DNA from: Paenarthrobacter sp. AR 02
GTDB lineage: Bacteria > Actinomycetota > Actinomycetes > Actinomycetales > Micrococcaceae
DNA: 64,000 nt
Assembly (NCBI RefSeq): GCF_021538675.1
Contig: NZ_JAJUKH010000002.1
Span: 1 to 64,000 of the forward strand
Direction: 5' to 3'
Of this stretch, positions 7,994 through 16,900 are shown in pieces. Every line of letters begins with the position of its first letter. Positions within the stretch are counted from its first letter, which is position 1. Made by a program: the position numbers and the translations under genes. Under the pieces are notes generated by a model. The model saw only the letters and a list, made by a program, of their open reading frames with translations. It had not been told where the DNA came from and did not search any database.

Positions 7994-9223
7994 CTAGACC
8001 AGTTCCAACTGGTCAGCCACCACACGGCCTGCATGAATCACGGTACGGTCCTTGCCACGGTCCATGACCGTGGAGGCCACCGTTTCGCCGTCCACCAGGA
8101 GCAGTTCGGCAGGATCGCCAACCTCGACGCCGGGACGGTGGGCCGTGTCCTTGAGCCGGGTAGCGCTGGGGTCAAGGATGCTCGCGCCGCCGATGGTGGC
8201 AATGGCCAGGCAGTGCTCGATCAGCTCGTCCTTGCGGAAACCGTGCGTGAACGCCAGCTGCCATGTACGGTCCAGCATGTCCGTGTTGCCGTAAGGGGAC
8301 CAGTAATCGCGTTGGCCGTCTTCGCCCAGGCCCAAACGGACGCCGGCCTCGGTGAGGAGCGGGATGGGCAATTGTCCTGCGGCGGAAGGAGCTACCGAAG
8401 CCAAGGAAACGTCCAGCTCCGCAAAGGCGTCAATGAGCCTGCGGGTAGTGGCTTCGTTGACGCTGCCCAGTTGGTAGGCGTGGGACATGGTCACTTTGCC
8501 TTGCATGCCCAGGGCCCGGGTGCGCTCGAGTACCAGGTCCGTGCTGAAGACGCCCAGCTCGCCTGGCTCGTGCAGGTGGATGTCGATGGGCACCTGATAC
8601 TTCTCGGCCAGGCCGAACACGATGTCCAGGTGTTTGACCGGATCCCGGTCAAGGGTGCAGGGATCGATGCCGCCCATGACGTTGGCACCGGCCTTCAGTG
8701 CCTCCTCCATGAGTTCCACTGTGCCTTCTTCCAGCAACAACCCGGCCTGGGGGAAAGCGATGATATCCACGGAGGCCTGACCCGCAAACTTCTCCTTGGC
8801 CGCAGCCACCGCCTCGAATCGTTCGAGCCTGCAGTCCACATCCACCTGCGCGTATGAGCGCACGCGGGTGGTGCCGCGCGCGATCATCCGGCCCAGGGTG
8901 TCGTTGACGCGGTCCTGCAAGGGGACCTCGGCGTTGCGCCAGTTGAGGCGGTCGTTCATCATCATGGTCCACACGCCCGGACCGCCGGTGTGCTCACGGA
9001 ACGGCAAGCCTATCCGGGTCGAATCGAGGTGCACATGGACATCGGAAAAGGACGGGAGGAGGAGCCGTCCCCGGCCCTCCACCACTGTGACGCCTTCCGG
9101 AACTGCGCGGGCAGAGTCGTGAGGTTCGACGGCGGTGATCTGGCCGCCAGTTGCGCCCGAAACAATGCTGACGTCGCTGAGCTCATGCCCCCACGGGCGA
9201 ACGGCGCGGATCAGGGTGTTCAA
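7994..9223 (-). CDS. Amidohydrolase, cytosine deaminase-like
   Basis: A 409-residue metal-dependent TIM-barrel hydrolase. The first metal motif is 'DVHVHLD' (H63, H65). 'DIHLHEPGELG' and 'MSHAYQLG' supply later histidines, and 'LGEDGQRDYWSPYGNTDML' resembles the active-site loop of cytosine deaminase CodA. The substrate is therefore probably a cyclic amide or amidine, but the exact one is not evident. The TTG start at 9223 is chosen for a perfectly placed AAAGGAG. It is the last gene of an apparent operon with the Opp-type importer, so it may act on the imported compound. Confidence 0.8.
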   Translation of the reverse strand: MNTLIRAVRPWGHELSDVSIVSGATGGQITAVEPHDSARAVPEGVTVVEGRGRLLLPSFSDVHVHLDSTRIGLPFREHTGGPGVWTMMMNDRLNWRNAEVPLQDRVNDTLGRMIARGTTRVRSYAQVDVDCRLERFEAVAAAKEKFAGQASVDIIAFPQAGLLLEEGTVELMEEALKAGANVMGGIDPCTLDRDPVKHLDIVFGLAEKYQVPIDIHLHEPGELGVFSTDLVLERTRALGMQGKVTMSHAYQLGSVNEATTRRLIDAFAELDVSLASVAPSAAGQLPIPLLTEAGVRLGLGEDGQRDYWSPYGNTDMLDRTWQLAFTHGFRKDELIEHCLAIATIGGASILDPSATRLKDTAHRPGVEVGDPAELLLVDGETVASTVMDRGKDRTVIHAGRVVADQLELV

Positions 9224-9246
9224 TGTTTGCTCCTTTGGTAGTGAAT

Positions 9247-10269
9247 CTATTGCACACCGGACAGCACCGTGGCAGCCATACCTGCGTGGTGGCAGGCGGG
9301 TGCGTCCGGTGTGGCTGGTGTGGGAATCCGGTTGATACAGCGCTGGCGTTGTTCCTCGGGAAGCGTGCCGATCAGCGGGCAGCGGGTGCGGAAGACGCAA
9401 CCGCTGGGTGGATTGGCCGGCGAAGGAAGGTCGCCGCGAAGGCGGATCTTCACCTGTTCACGGGCGGCACGCGGATCCGGCAATGGCACAGCTGACAACA
9501 GGGCCTTGGTGTAAGGGTGCAAGGGGTTGCTGAACAAGGCGTCGCGGGGTCCCTGCTCCACGATCTTTCCGAGGTACATCACGGCAACGTCGTGGGAAAT
9601 GTGACGGACCACTGAGAGATCGTGGGCGATGAAGATGTAAGAAACGCCGGTGTCACGCTGAATCTGTTGCAGGAGGTTCACTACCTGCGCCTGCACCGAG
9701 ACGTCCAGCGCGGAGACGGGTTCGTCGCAGACAATAACCGAAGGGTTCAGGGAAATGGCCCGTGCGATACCTACCCGTTGCCGCTGACCCCCGGAGAACT
9801 CATGGGGGAAACGGTTGTAATGCTCAGGCTTCAAACCCACTTGGTCCAGGAGTTCCTTGACCCGGTTCTTCAGGCCACCTTGTGGGTTGATCTTCTGCGC
9901 CACCATGGGAGCCGCGATCGCCGTCCCGACGGTTTGGCGGGGATTCAGCGAGGCAAACGGGTCCTGGAAGATCATTTGGACCGTCCGCCGGAAGTTGTAC
10001 AAGCCCCTTCCGTGCAGTTCACTGATGTCCTCACCGTCCACGACGATCCGGCCGCCGGTCGGGTCCAGCAACCGCGCCACCATCCGTCCGGTGGTCGACT
10101 TACCGCACCCGGACTCACCCACGAGCCCCAAAGTCTGGCCGCGGGCAAGGCTGAACGACACGCCGTCGACCGCTTTGACCGAACCCTTGGCGGAGCCGGG
10201 AAGGAGGCCACCTTTCAGCGCGAAGTGCTTTTGCAGGTTCTCCACCTGGAGAATTGGCTGATGTTCCAT
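9247..10269 (-). CDS. Oligopeptide-type ABC transporter ATPase, OppF/DppF
   Basis: A 340-residue ATPase with Walker A 'GESGCGKST' (residues 51-59), signature 'FSGGQRQRVGIARA', Walker B 'VIVCDEPVSALD', and the C-terminal Opp/Dpp oligopeptide domain with conserved cysteines ('GCVFRTRCP'). It should pair with the OppD-like protein to drive import. The start is ATG 10269, 8 bases after the upstream stop; the longer open frame overlaps oppD heavily and is not credible. Confidence 0.9.
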   Translation of the reverse strand: MEHQPILQVENLQKHFALKGGLLPGSAKGSVKAVDGVSFSLARGQTLGLVGESGCGKSTTGRMVARLLDPTGGRIVVDGEDISELHGRGLYNFRRTVQMIFQDPFASLNPRQTVGTAIAAPMVAQKINPQGGLKNRVKELLDQVGLKPEHYNRFPHEFSGGQRQRVGIARAISLNPSVIVCDEPVSALDVSVQAQVVNLLQQIQRDTGVSYIFIAHDLSVVRHISHDVAVMYLGKIVEQGPRDALFSNPLHPYTKALLSAVPLPDPRAAREQVKIRLRGDLPSPANPPSGCVFRTRCPLIGTLPEEQRQRCINRIPTPATPDAPACHHAGMAATVLSGVQ

Positions 10270-10277
10270 GACGGGTC

Positions 10278-11330
10278 CTAACGCGAATTCCGGATGCTGA
10301 TGAGCTGCGGGCCGCTCAAATGGCAGCGCTTGCCGTGCCCGTCCTCCATCCGCAGTTCGGGACGCTGGCTGGCGCAGACGCCGTCGCCGGCGATTTCGGC
10401 GTATTGGCATCGCGCGCTGAAGATGCAGCCATTGGGCAGGTCAAGGAGCGACGGCGGCTGGCCCGGAATGGGGTTCAGCCGGCTTTGGGCACTGTTGAGG
10501 GTGGGCATCGAGTTGAGCAGGCCGAGGGTGTAGGGGTGCCGGGTGTCGTAGAAGATCCCGTCCACTGGCCCCGACTCGACGCATTGGCCCCCATACATGA
10601 CCAGCACGTCGTCACAGACTTCCGCCACCACTCCGAGATCGTGGGTAATGAGGATGAGCGCCGAGTTTGTTTCTTCCTGGAGTCCGGACATCAGGTCCAG
10701 GATTTGGGCCTGAACCGTCACGTCCAGCGCAGTGGTGGGCTCGTCCGCGATCAACAGTTCGGGTTCGCAGATCAGCGCCATCGCGATCATGGCCCGCTGC
10801 CGCATGCCCCCGGAGAAGTGGTGCGGGTACTCGTCATAGCGTTGCTCCGGGCTGGGGATGCCCACCCTTCCCAGCATGTCGACGGCGGCCGTCCGGGCCT
10901 GCTTTTTGCTCGCCTTGTTGTGGACCAGGTACGCCTCGGCAATCTGGTGCCCCACGGTATAGAACGGGTGCAGCGCCGACAGGGGATCCTGGAAGATCAT
11001 GCCGATATTGCGGCCACGCAACTGACGCATGGCGGATTCGGGGAGCGCCACCAGGTCCTTGCCCTGGAACATGGCCTGCCCGGTGACCTGCGCAGACGTG
11101 CCTTTGAGCAAGCCCATGAGCGCTTGGCTCGTGACGGATTTTCCGGATCCGGATTCGCCCACAATTCCCAGGGTCTGGCCGCGTTCCAAGGTGAAGTCCA
11201 TGCCGTTCACTGCGGAGACAACGCCGTCGTCCGTAGGGAATTTCACGCTGAGGTCCCGGACCTCCAGGAACGGCGCGGTGGCCGTACCGCTGGCGGGAGC
11301 GCTCGCGGGGGCGGTGTTCAACTGCATCAT
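10278..11330 (-). CDS. Oligopeptide-type ABC transporter ATPase, OppD/DppD
   Basis: A 350-residue ATPase with Walker A 'GESGSGKS' (residues 58-65), signature '[14 protein letters not shown]', Walker B '[12 protein letters not shown]', and the C-terminal cysteine-containing oligopeptide domain ('[11 protein letters not shown]'). Its start codon overlaps the stop of the OppB-like permease by 4 bases (ATGA), which shows translational coupling within the operon. Confidence 0.9.
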   Translation of the reverse strand: MMQLNTAPASAPASGTATAPFLEVRDLSVKFPTDDGVVSAVNGMDFTLERGQTLGIVGESGSGKSVTSQALMGLLKGTSAQVTGQAMFQGKDLVALPESAMRQLRGRNIGMIFQDPLSALHPFYTVGHQIAEAYLVHNKASKKQARTAAVDMLGRVGIPSPEQRYDEYPHHFSGGMRQRAMIAMALICEPELLIADEPTTALDVTVQAQILDLMSGLQEETNSALILITHDLGVVAEVCDDVLVMYGGQCVESGPVDGIFYDTRHPYTLGLLNSMPTLNSAQSRLNPIPGQPPSLLDLPNGCIFSARCQYAEIAGDGVCASQRPELRMEDGHGKRCHLSGPQLISIRNSR

Positions 11331-12328
11331 TGGAGCCTCACTCGGGGGTCGATGGCGGCATAGGCAAGGTCCACCGCCACGTTGGCGACGATGACGAAGA
11401 ATGCGGCGAGCATGGTGATGGCCATGGTGACCGGGAGGTCCCCGGCGATGGCAGCGTGCACTGCCGTGAAGCCGAGGCCGGGGACGGAGAAGATCTGTTC
11501 GGTGAGCACTGCTCCGCCGAGCAGCAGGCCGATGTCCATGCCCAGCATGGTGACCACAGGGGTGATGCCGGCACGGACACCGTGTTTGAAAGTCACAGTG
11601 CGGGGCGCCAGGCCTTTGGCACGGGCGGTCCGGATGAAGTCCTCACCGAATGTCTCAATCATGTTGGTGCGGGTGACACGGATGTAGGAAGCACTGAAGA
11701 GGACGGCCAACGCGATCCAGGGCAGCAGGTAGTTGGCCACCCAGGCCCCGGGACCGTGCGGACCGAAGGGGCTGTTGATCTCGTTGGTGGTGAACGGCAA
11801 CAGGTGCAGTTGGTTGACGAACAGGAGCAGCAGGAACAGACCCGTGACCGGGATGGGAAGGGAAACGCCTACAGAGGCTGCGCCCACAATGAACTTGTCC
11901 ACCGGCGAACCCTTGCGGAGGGCCGCCAGTAGGCCGAGCCCGACGCCGGTGATGGTCCACAGGACAAGCGCACCGATGGCCATCGAGAAGGTGTAGGGGA
12001 GGGAACGGGCAATGATGTCGGCTACGTTCTCGTTGGTTTGGAACGATTTACCCAAGCACGGCCATTCGCACAGCGTCTGGGCGCCGGGGGCACCGATCAT
12101 CCGTGACGAGAAGAGGCCGCGGATGTAGTCGAAGTACTGGACGAAGAACGGCTGATCCATGCCCAGCGCGACCCGTGCCTCGGATATGCGTTCGGGGGTG
12201 CATTCCTGGCCGCAGGCAGCCGCGGCAGGATCAGACGGGCCCAATTGGAAGAGCGTAAAGGTGATGAAACTGACCGCTGCCAGGAGCAATACCAGCGATC
12301 CGGTCCGGCGAATAATAAAAGTCGTCAT
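11327..12328 (-). CDS. Oligopeptide-type ABC transporter permease, OppB/DppB
   Basis: A 333-residue inner-membrane permease with the family N-terminus ('MTTFIIRRTGSLVLLLAAVSFITFTLF') and the EAA loop region 'RTARAKGLAPRTVTFKHGVR'. Between helices 1 and 2 is a long extracellular loop with four cysteines ('CGQEC', 'LCEWPC'), longer than usual and possibly disulphide-bonded. The start is ATG 12328, 82 bases after the binding-protein gene; the open frame extends further upstream but would overlap that gene. Confidence 0.9.
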   Translation of the reverse strand: MTTFIIRRTGSLVLLLAAVSFITFTLFQLGPSDPAAAACGQECTPERISEARVALGMDQPFFVQYFDYIRGLFSSRMIGAPGAQTLCEWPCLGKSFQTNENVADIIARSLPYTFSMAIGALVLWTITGVGLGLLAALRKGSPVDKFIVGAASVGVSLPIPVTGLFLLLLFVNQLHLLPFTTNEINSPFGPHGPGAWVANYLLPWIALAVLFSASYIRVTRTNMIETFGEDFIRTARAKGLAPRTVTFKHGVRAGITPVVTMLGMDIGLLLGGAVLTEQIFSVPGLGFTAVHAAIAGDLPVTMAITMLAAFFVIVANVAVDLAYAAIDPRVRLQ

Positions 12329-12410
12329 GGTGGTGGTTGCGGGCCGCCCGCTGATGCAGCCGGCCCGCTTCTCCTTCTGGACTATGCCCGATTGGTTTCT
12401 CGAAGTCCGG

Positions 12411-14135
12411 CTATTGCTCGACGCCGACGATCGAAAGGTCGATGCCGCCGAAGAAGTAGCCCACCTGGGCATTGCGGACATTGGAGCCCACCACGCTGTT
12501 GGTGTGGGTGCGGATGAGCGGCACGATCGGGTAGGTCTTCAAAGCTGAGCCGAAGGCCTCGGACCACTTCTTACCGAGTTCCTCCGAGGTTCCGTCAGTG
12601 TTGCGCAGCTCGAACATCGCCTTGGACACTACGGGGTCGAAGTACCGGGAAGTGTTGGAGAAGCCATAGCTGGTGCCGTCATTGTTCGGCCCCAGGAGCG
12701 GATCGGCCGAGGTGCGCACCGATGCAGGGTCGGCACCGCCGCACCAGCCGGACCGTCCCATATCCGGAAGCTGCTCGCTGGCCAGGACCGAGTAGTAGTT
12801 CGGGGCCGGAATCGGCACCAGTTCCACGTCGATTCCCAAAGCCTTGAGGTTTTGCTGGACCACGGTGCCGGTGTTCTTGAAAGCGTCGCGGTTGTTCGCG
12901 TAACCGTACGTAAGGGTCTTGGGGTAGTCCTTGCCCTCCAGGAGCTTCTTGGCTTCCTCGAGCTTCGGCTTGCCGGTGGGGTCGAGCTCCAGCTCAGTCT
13001 CCACGTACCCGCGCATCTTCGCGTTCAGTGGGCTTTGGGTGAGCTCCCCGAAGCGTCGGCCACCGTACTGGACCAGGATGGACTGCCGATCCAAAGCCAG
13101 TGCGATCGCCTTGCGGACATCGGGGTCCTTGATCTTCTGGGTGTTCAGGCTCAGCACATCGTTGCAGCCCAGCAGCCCGGAGGCCACGCGATCCTTCACT
13201 TTTGCGTCTGCGAGCTTGGCGGAATCCGAGGTCTGCAGTGCGCCATTGGAGTCCAGGGTGATGGCATTGGGGTCCGAGTCGGCCAACAACTGCTGGCTGA
13301 TGGTGGCCTGAGAGGTCGAAAGCGAGAAACTGAAGGTGTCCGGCAGGGCCGAGCGGTTGGGGTCCGTGGCAGCATCCCAGTGCGGGTTACGGACCAGTTT
13401 CAGGGATTTGCCGCGGTTGTAGGACTCCACCATGTACGGACCGGAGGATACCGGGTGGTTGGTGTAGTCCAGCTTGGTGTCCTTGGCCCTGGGAACAGGG
13501 GCCGTGTTGGAACGGGAAGCCAGTGCGGGGAACTCCGCGAATGGCTTCTTCAGGTGGAAGACCACGGTCCGCTCGTCGGGTGTTTCAACTGCCTTGAGTT
13601 CAGCGGAAGGATCCTTGTACGGCCCCTTGTGCCCACCAGCGTCGAGTGCTGCATTCAACTCCTGCGGCGCCTGGGTGAAGACGTCCTGGGCGAAAGTGCG
13701 CTCCACGCCGTATTTGATATCGGCGGAGGTGATGGGCGTACCGTCCTCGAACTTCACGCCTTCCTTCAGGGTGAACGTCCAGCTGAGGCCGTCGTCGGAG
13801 ACTTTACCGGTGTCCGTTGCGAGGTCCGGCACCACAGTGGGCGGCTGGCCGGCTGTTTCCTTGGCCATCGTCAGCGTGCGGTAGTACAGCTGGCCGACGT
13901 TGGCCGTCTGTACGTAGTTGCTGTTGCCAGGATCAAGTGTCTGGAAGTCGGAGGACATCAGGACGTTGATGTTTCCGCCCTTGCCGTTGAAACCGGACTT
14001 GACCACAACCGGCGCAAGTTCCGTGACTGACTGGGCCTGGTTGGAGTTGGTGGGCTGGTTCTTTCCGGCGCCACAGCCGGTGGCGGCTACGGCGATCAGC
14101 ACGGAAAGAGCCAAGGCTCTTGCAGGGGTTTTCAT
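12411..14135 (-). CDS. ABC transporter substrate-binding lipoprotein (SBP_bac_5, peptide/opine type)
   Basis: A 574-residue extracytoplasmic receptor. The signal peptide ends in an ATGC lipobox (C21), so the protein is lipid-anchored outside the membrane. The family pattern 'DFQTLDPGNSNYVQT' and 'WTFTLKEGVKFEDGTPITSADIKYGVERTF' is clear. AAGGAG lies just before the ATG. It sits between the OppC- and OppB-like permeases, an unusual order. The ligand could be a peptide or, by context, a compound later cleaved by the neighbouring amidohydrolases. Confidence 0.9.
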   Translation of the reverse strand: MKTPARALALSVLIAVAATGCGAGKNQPTNSNQAQSVTELAPVVVKSGFNGKGGNINVLMSSDFQTLDPGNSNYVQTANVGQLYYRTLTMAKETAGQPPTVVPDLATDTGKVSDDGLSWTFTLKEGVKFEDGTPITSADIKYGVERTFAQDVFTQAPQELNAALDAGGHKGPYKDPSAELKAVETPDERTVVFHLKKPFAEFPALASRSNTAPVPRAKDTKLDYTNHPVSSGPYMVESYNRGKSLKLVRNPHWDAATDPNRSALPDTFSFSLSTSQATISQQLLADSDPNAITLDSNGALQTSDSAKLADAKVKDRVASGLLGCNDVLSLNTQKIKDPDVRKAIALALDRQSILVQYGGRRFGELTQSPLNAKMRGYVETELELDPTGKPKLEEAKKLLEGKDYPKTLTYGYANNRDAFKNTGTVVQQNLKALGIDVELVPIPAPNYYSVLASEQLPDMGRSGWCGGADPASVRTSADPLLGPNNDGTSYGFSNTSRYFDPVVSKAMFELRNTDGTSEELGKKWSEAFGSALKTYPIVPLIRTHTNSVVGSNVRNAQVGYFFGGIDLSIVGVEQ

Positions 14136-14180
14136 GATGCTCCTTGAGGGGGTGTGGTGATGCGGGGATGAATGCGGGAT

Positions 14181-15233
14181 TCAGTGGCGGGAAGCTTTAG
14201 GGTCCAGTGCGTCCCTGACGGCGTCACCAAGGAGATTGAACGCCAGGACGGTGACGATGAGCATGACGCCGGGAACGGCCAGGAACCATGGATCGCTGAG
14301 GTACCAGTTACCGGATTGGGCGGCGTTCAGCATCTGGCCCCACGACGGTGTGGGGTCCTTTACGCCGACGCCCAGGAAGGACAGTGCTGCTTCGGCTGAG
14401 ATGTTGGTGGGGATCAGCATGGTGGCGTAAACCAGCACGACTCCCATGACGTTGGGGATAATCTGCCGGAACAGGACACTCACGTGCGAGGCGCCGAAGG
14501 ACCTGGCGGCTTCCACGAATTCGCGCTCGCGGACGCTGAGTACCTGGCCCCGGACGATGCGGGCGAGGTAGGCCCAGCCGAAGAAGCCAAGGATGATCAC
14601 CAGCGAGGCCATGGGCAGGAAGCTCCCTTCGCCCAGCGGGGTATCCCGGAGCCGTGACTGAAGGATGGGCGTCAGCGACAGCACCAGGAGAAGATGGGGA
14701 AAAGCGAGGAACAGGTCCATGATGCGGCTGATGATCGCGTCCGTTTTGCCACCGAAGTAGCCGGCCGCCGCGCCCAGGACAGTTCCGAGCACGACCGAGA
14801 CAGCGGTGGAGAGCAAGGCGATGGTCAGGGAAACCTGGCCGCCGTAGGCAAGCCTGGCGAAGAGATCGCGGCCCAGGCCAGGCTCCACGCCCAACCAGTG
14901 CTGTGCCGAGGGGTACATGTAGCCGGGAAGCGGAAGCCCGGGTGTTTGGAAGTCATCCAGCACCTCGGGGCTGGTGTTCGACGTAAAGGGGTCGTTTCCC
15001 GACATGGCGCTCAACACGGGAGCCAGGATGGCGAACACCATGATGGCCACCACGACGCACAGGCTGAGGAGCGCGATCTTGCTGCGGCGGATCCGCATCC
15101 ACGCAGTGGCGAGCAGTGAGCGGGCCTCGGCAGGCGCTTTGGACTCGCCCGCCGCTGCCCGAGGAAGCGGCGGGCTGCCGGTGTTCGGTTCGATGGACTG
15201 TAACTGGGTCAACGGTTCTGCTCGTTTCATCAT
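14181..15233 (-). CDS. Oligopeptide-type ABC transporter permease, OppC/DppC
   Basis: A 350-residue permease with an extended, probably cytoplasmic N-terminus (about 50 residues) before helix 1 ('IALLSLCVVVAIMVFAILAPVL'). The EAA loop is 'EFVEAARSFGASHVSVLFRQIIPN', followed by 'SFLGVGVKDPTPSWG', a hallmark of the DppC group. It is the first gene of the leftward operon oppC-SBP-oppB-oppD-oppF-amidohydrolase. Two ATGs are adjacent (15233 and 15230); either could be used. Confidence 0.9.
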   Translation of the reverse strand: MMKRAEPLTQLQSIEPNTGSPPLPRAAAGESKAPAEARSLLATAWMRIRRSKIALLSLCVVVAIMVFAILAPVLSAMSGNDPFTSNTSPEVLDDFQTPGLPLPGYMYPSAQHWLGVEPGLGRDLFARLAYGGQVSLTIALLSTAVSVVLGTVLGAAAGYFGGKTDAIISRIMDLFLAFPHLLLVLSLTPILQSRLRDTPLGEGSFLPMASLVIILGFFGWAYLARIVRGQVLSVREREFVEAARSFGASHVSVLFRQIIPNVMGVVLVYATMLIPTNISAEAALSFLGVGVKDPTPSWGQMLNAAQSGNWYLSDPWFLAVPGVMLIVTVLAFNLLGDAVRDALDPKASRH

Positions 15234-15255
15234 CCGAGGAGCGTGCTCCGGAGTT

Positions 15256-15299
15256 CTTGTATACCAAAATAGATTAGAGCAGGATTCATGCGATGTAAA
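15256..15299 (-). promoter_or_regulatory. opp operon promoter with GntR-type operator
   Basis: On the minus strand, -35 TTTACA (15294-15299) and -10 TAATCT (15271-15276) are 17 bases apart. The operator-like CTTGTATACCAA (15256-15267, plus strand) covers the expected transcription start. This repeats the arrangement at 5974-6017. Confidence 0.7.
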
Positions 15300-15317
15300 T
15301 CACAAATAATGTACTGT

Positions 15318-15329
15318 TTGGAATACCAG
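15318..15329. promoter_or_regulatory. Putative GntR operator before amidohydrolase 2
   Basis: TTGGAATACCAG is a 10/12 match to the palindrome TTGGTATACCAA. It lies 53 bases before the GTG start of the rightward amidohydrolase, just after a possible -10 (TAATGT, 15307-15312). Confidence 0.65.
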
Positions 15330-15381
15330 AGAGTTCCTCGCGCTGAGCCAGCAGAGGACAGGAAACATTGAGGAGCCACCC

Positions 15382-16848
15382 GTGCCAACCAAGGTCACCG
15401 CCCGCTACGTGCTGGGTTATCACAACGGACACCACGTCCTCCTTGAAGACGCCTGCGTTGTGTATGACGGCTCCACCATTGAGTACGTCGGCCATGACTA
15501 CCCCGGAGCCGTGGACGAAGAGCGCCAGCTTGGTGACGCCCTGCTGATGCCCGGCCTGATCGACCTCGACGCGCTCACGGACATCGACCACCTCATCCTG
15601 GACAGCTGGGCCGGACCGGAACACGCCAAAGGACACCAGTGGTCGGAAGACTACTTCCGGAACCGCCGTGCAGACGTCTTTACCGCCGAAGAGCGCCAGC
15701 AAGTCCGCGAGTACGCCCTGATCCAGCTCATCCTGCACGGCGTCACCACGTACATGCCCATCGCCTCCGAAGTGCACTCCACATGGGCCGAGCCCTATGA
15801 GGAGCTGGTGGGCATGGCCGAAACCAGCCGACGCCTCGGCCTGCGCGGCTTCCTGGGCCCTGCCTACCGCTCCGGCGTGAACGTCGTCCTGGAGAGCGGC
15901 AAGCGTTCGGTGATGTTCGACGTCGAGCGTGGCCGTGAGGGTTTTGCCGATGCGTTGCGCTTCATCGACCATGCGACGGAACTTAACGACCCTCTGGTGA
16001 CTGGCGTCCTGCTCCCGTGCCGGATCGAAACACTGGACATAGGGTTGCTTAAGGAAACGGCGGCGGCATCCGCCGACAGGGACATTTTGGTGCGCCTCCA
16101 CTCCCTGCAGGGCCTGATGGAACGCGAACTCATCCTGGACCGGCATGGAGTGGCGCCTTTGGAGCTCCTTGAACAGGTGGGTCTGCTGGGCGAACGGCTG
16201 CTGATTCCGCACGCCACCTACACAGACCGCAACCCGGCCGTGTTCGGCGAGGACCGCGGCGACCTCTCAACGCTTGCGGACAGCGGTGCAAGCATCATCC
16301 ACTGCCCGCTCACGTCCATGCGTTACGGCAGTGCCCTGGATTCCTTCAATGCCTACAAGGGAGCGGGCATCAACATTTCGCTGGGCACCGACTCCTTCCC
16401 GCCGGACCTGATCCGCGGAATCGACGCCGGAGTGCAGCTCGCGAAAATCCTCGCCGGAACCAACGACGCCGGTGACGTTGCGGGATACTTCGACGCAGCC
16501 ACCCTCGGTGGTGCGCATGCCCTCCGCCGCCCAGACCTGGGCCGGTTGGAGCCCGGAGCCCAGGCGGACCTGGTGGCCTTCTCCTTGGGGGACATCCGTG
16601 ACGGCGTCCACGACGATCCACTCCGGACGCTTGTCCTGAACGGAACAGCCCGCCAGGCTGTGCTGTCCGTGGTGGCTGGCCGAACCATCATGGCTGACGG
16701 TGTGATCGACGGGGTGGACCTGGACTATTGGCGCCTGAAGGGCCAGGAATTGTTCGACAAGATGCGCCAGGCCTACAGCGTTCGGGACACCCTGAACCGC
16801 CCTGCCGATGAGCTGTTTCCTCCCGTGTATGCTCGGTTGGAACGCTGA
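15382..16848 (+). CDS. Amidohydrolase family protein with altered metal motif
   Basis: A 488-residue protein of the chlorohydrolase/deaminase (COG0402-like) amidohydrolases. H240 ('RLHSLQG'), H277 ('IPHATY') and D337 ('LGTDSFPPD') occupy the expected strand-5, strand-6 and strand-8 positions. The usual strand-1 HxH after 'PGLID' is replaced by 'DLDALTDIDH' (D61, D63), so metal binding must differ or be lost. GTG 15382 follows GAGGAG. It is divergent from the opp operon and 52 bases upstream of the GntR gene, probably in one transcript with it. The substrate is unknown. Confidence 0.8.
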   Translation: MPTKVTARYVLGYHNGHHVLLEDACVVYDGSTIEYVGHDYPGAVDEERQLGDALLMPGLIDLDALTDIDHLILDSWAGPEHAKGHQWSEDYFRNRRADVFTAEERQQVREYALIQLILHGVTTYMPIASEVHSTWAEPYEELVGMAETSRRLGLRGFLGPAYRSGVNVVLESGKRSVMFDVERGREGFADALRFIDHATELNDPLVTGVLLPCRIETLDIGLLKETAAASADRDILVRLHSLQGLMERELILDRHGVAPLELLEQVGLLGERLLIPHATYTDRNPAVFGEDRGDLSTLADSGASIIHCPLTSMRYGSALDSFNAYKGAGINISLGTDSFPPDLIRGIDAGVQLAKILAGTNDAGDVAGYFDAATLGGAHALRRPDLGRLEPGAQADLVAFSLGDIRDGVHDDPLRTLVLNGTARQAVLSVVAGRTIMADGVIDGVDLDYWRLKGQELFDKMRQAYSVRDTLNRPADELFPPVYARLER

Positions 16849-16900
16849 CCGGCGCCGTCCGGCACATGAGGCGTGCAAGGGTGTGAAGGAAGGTTTGACA

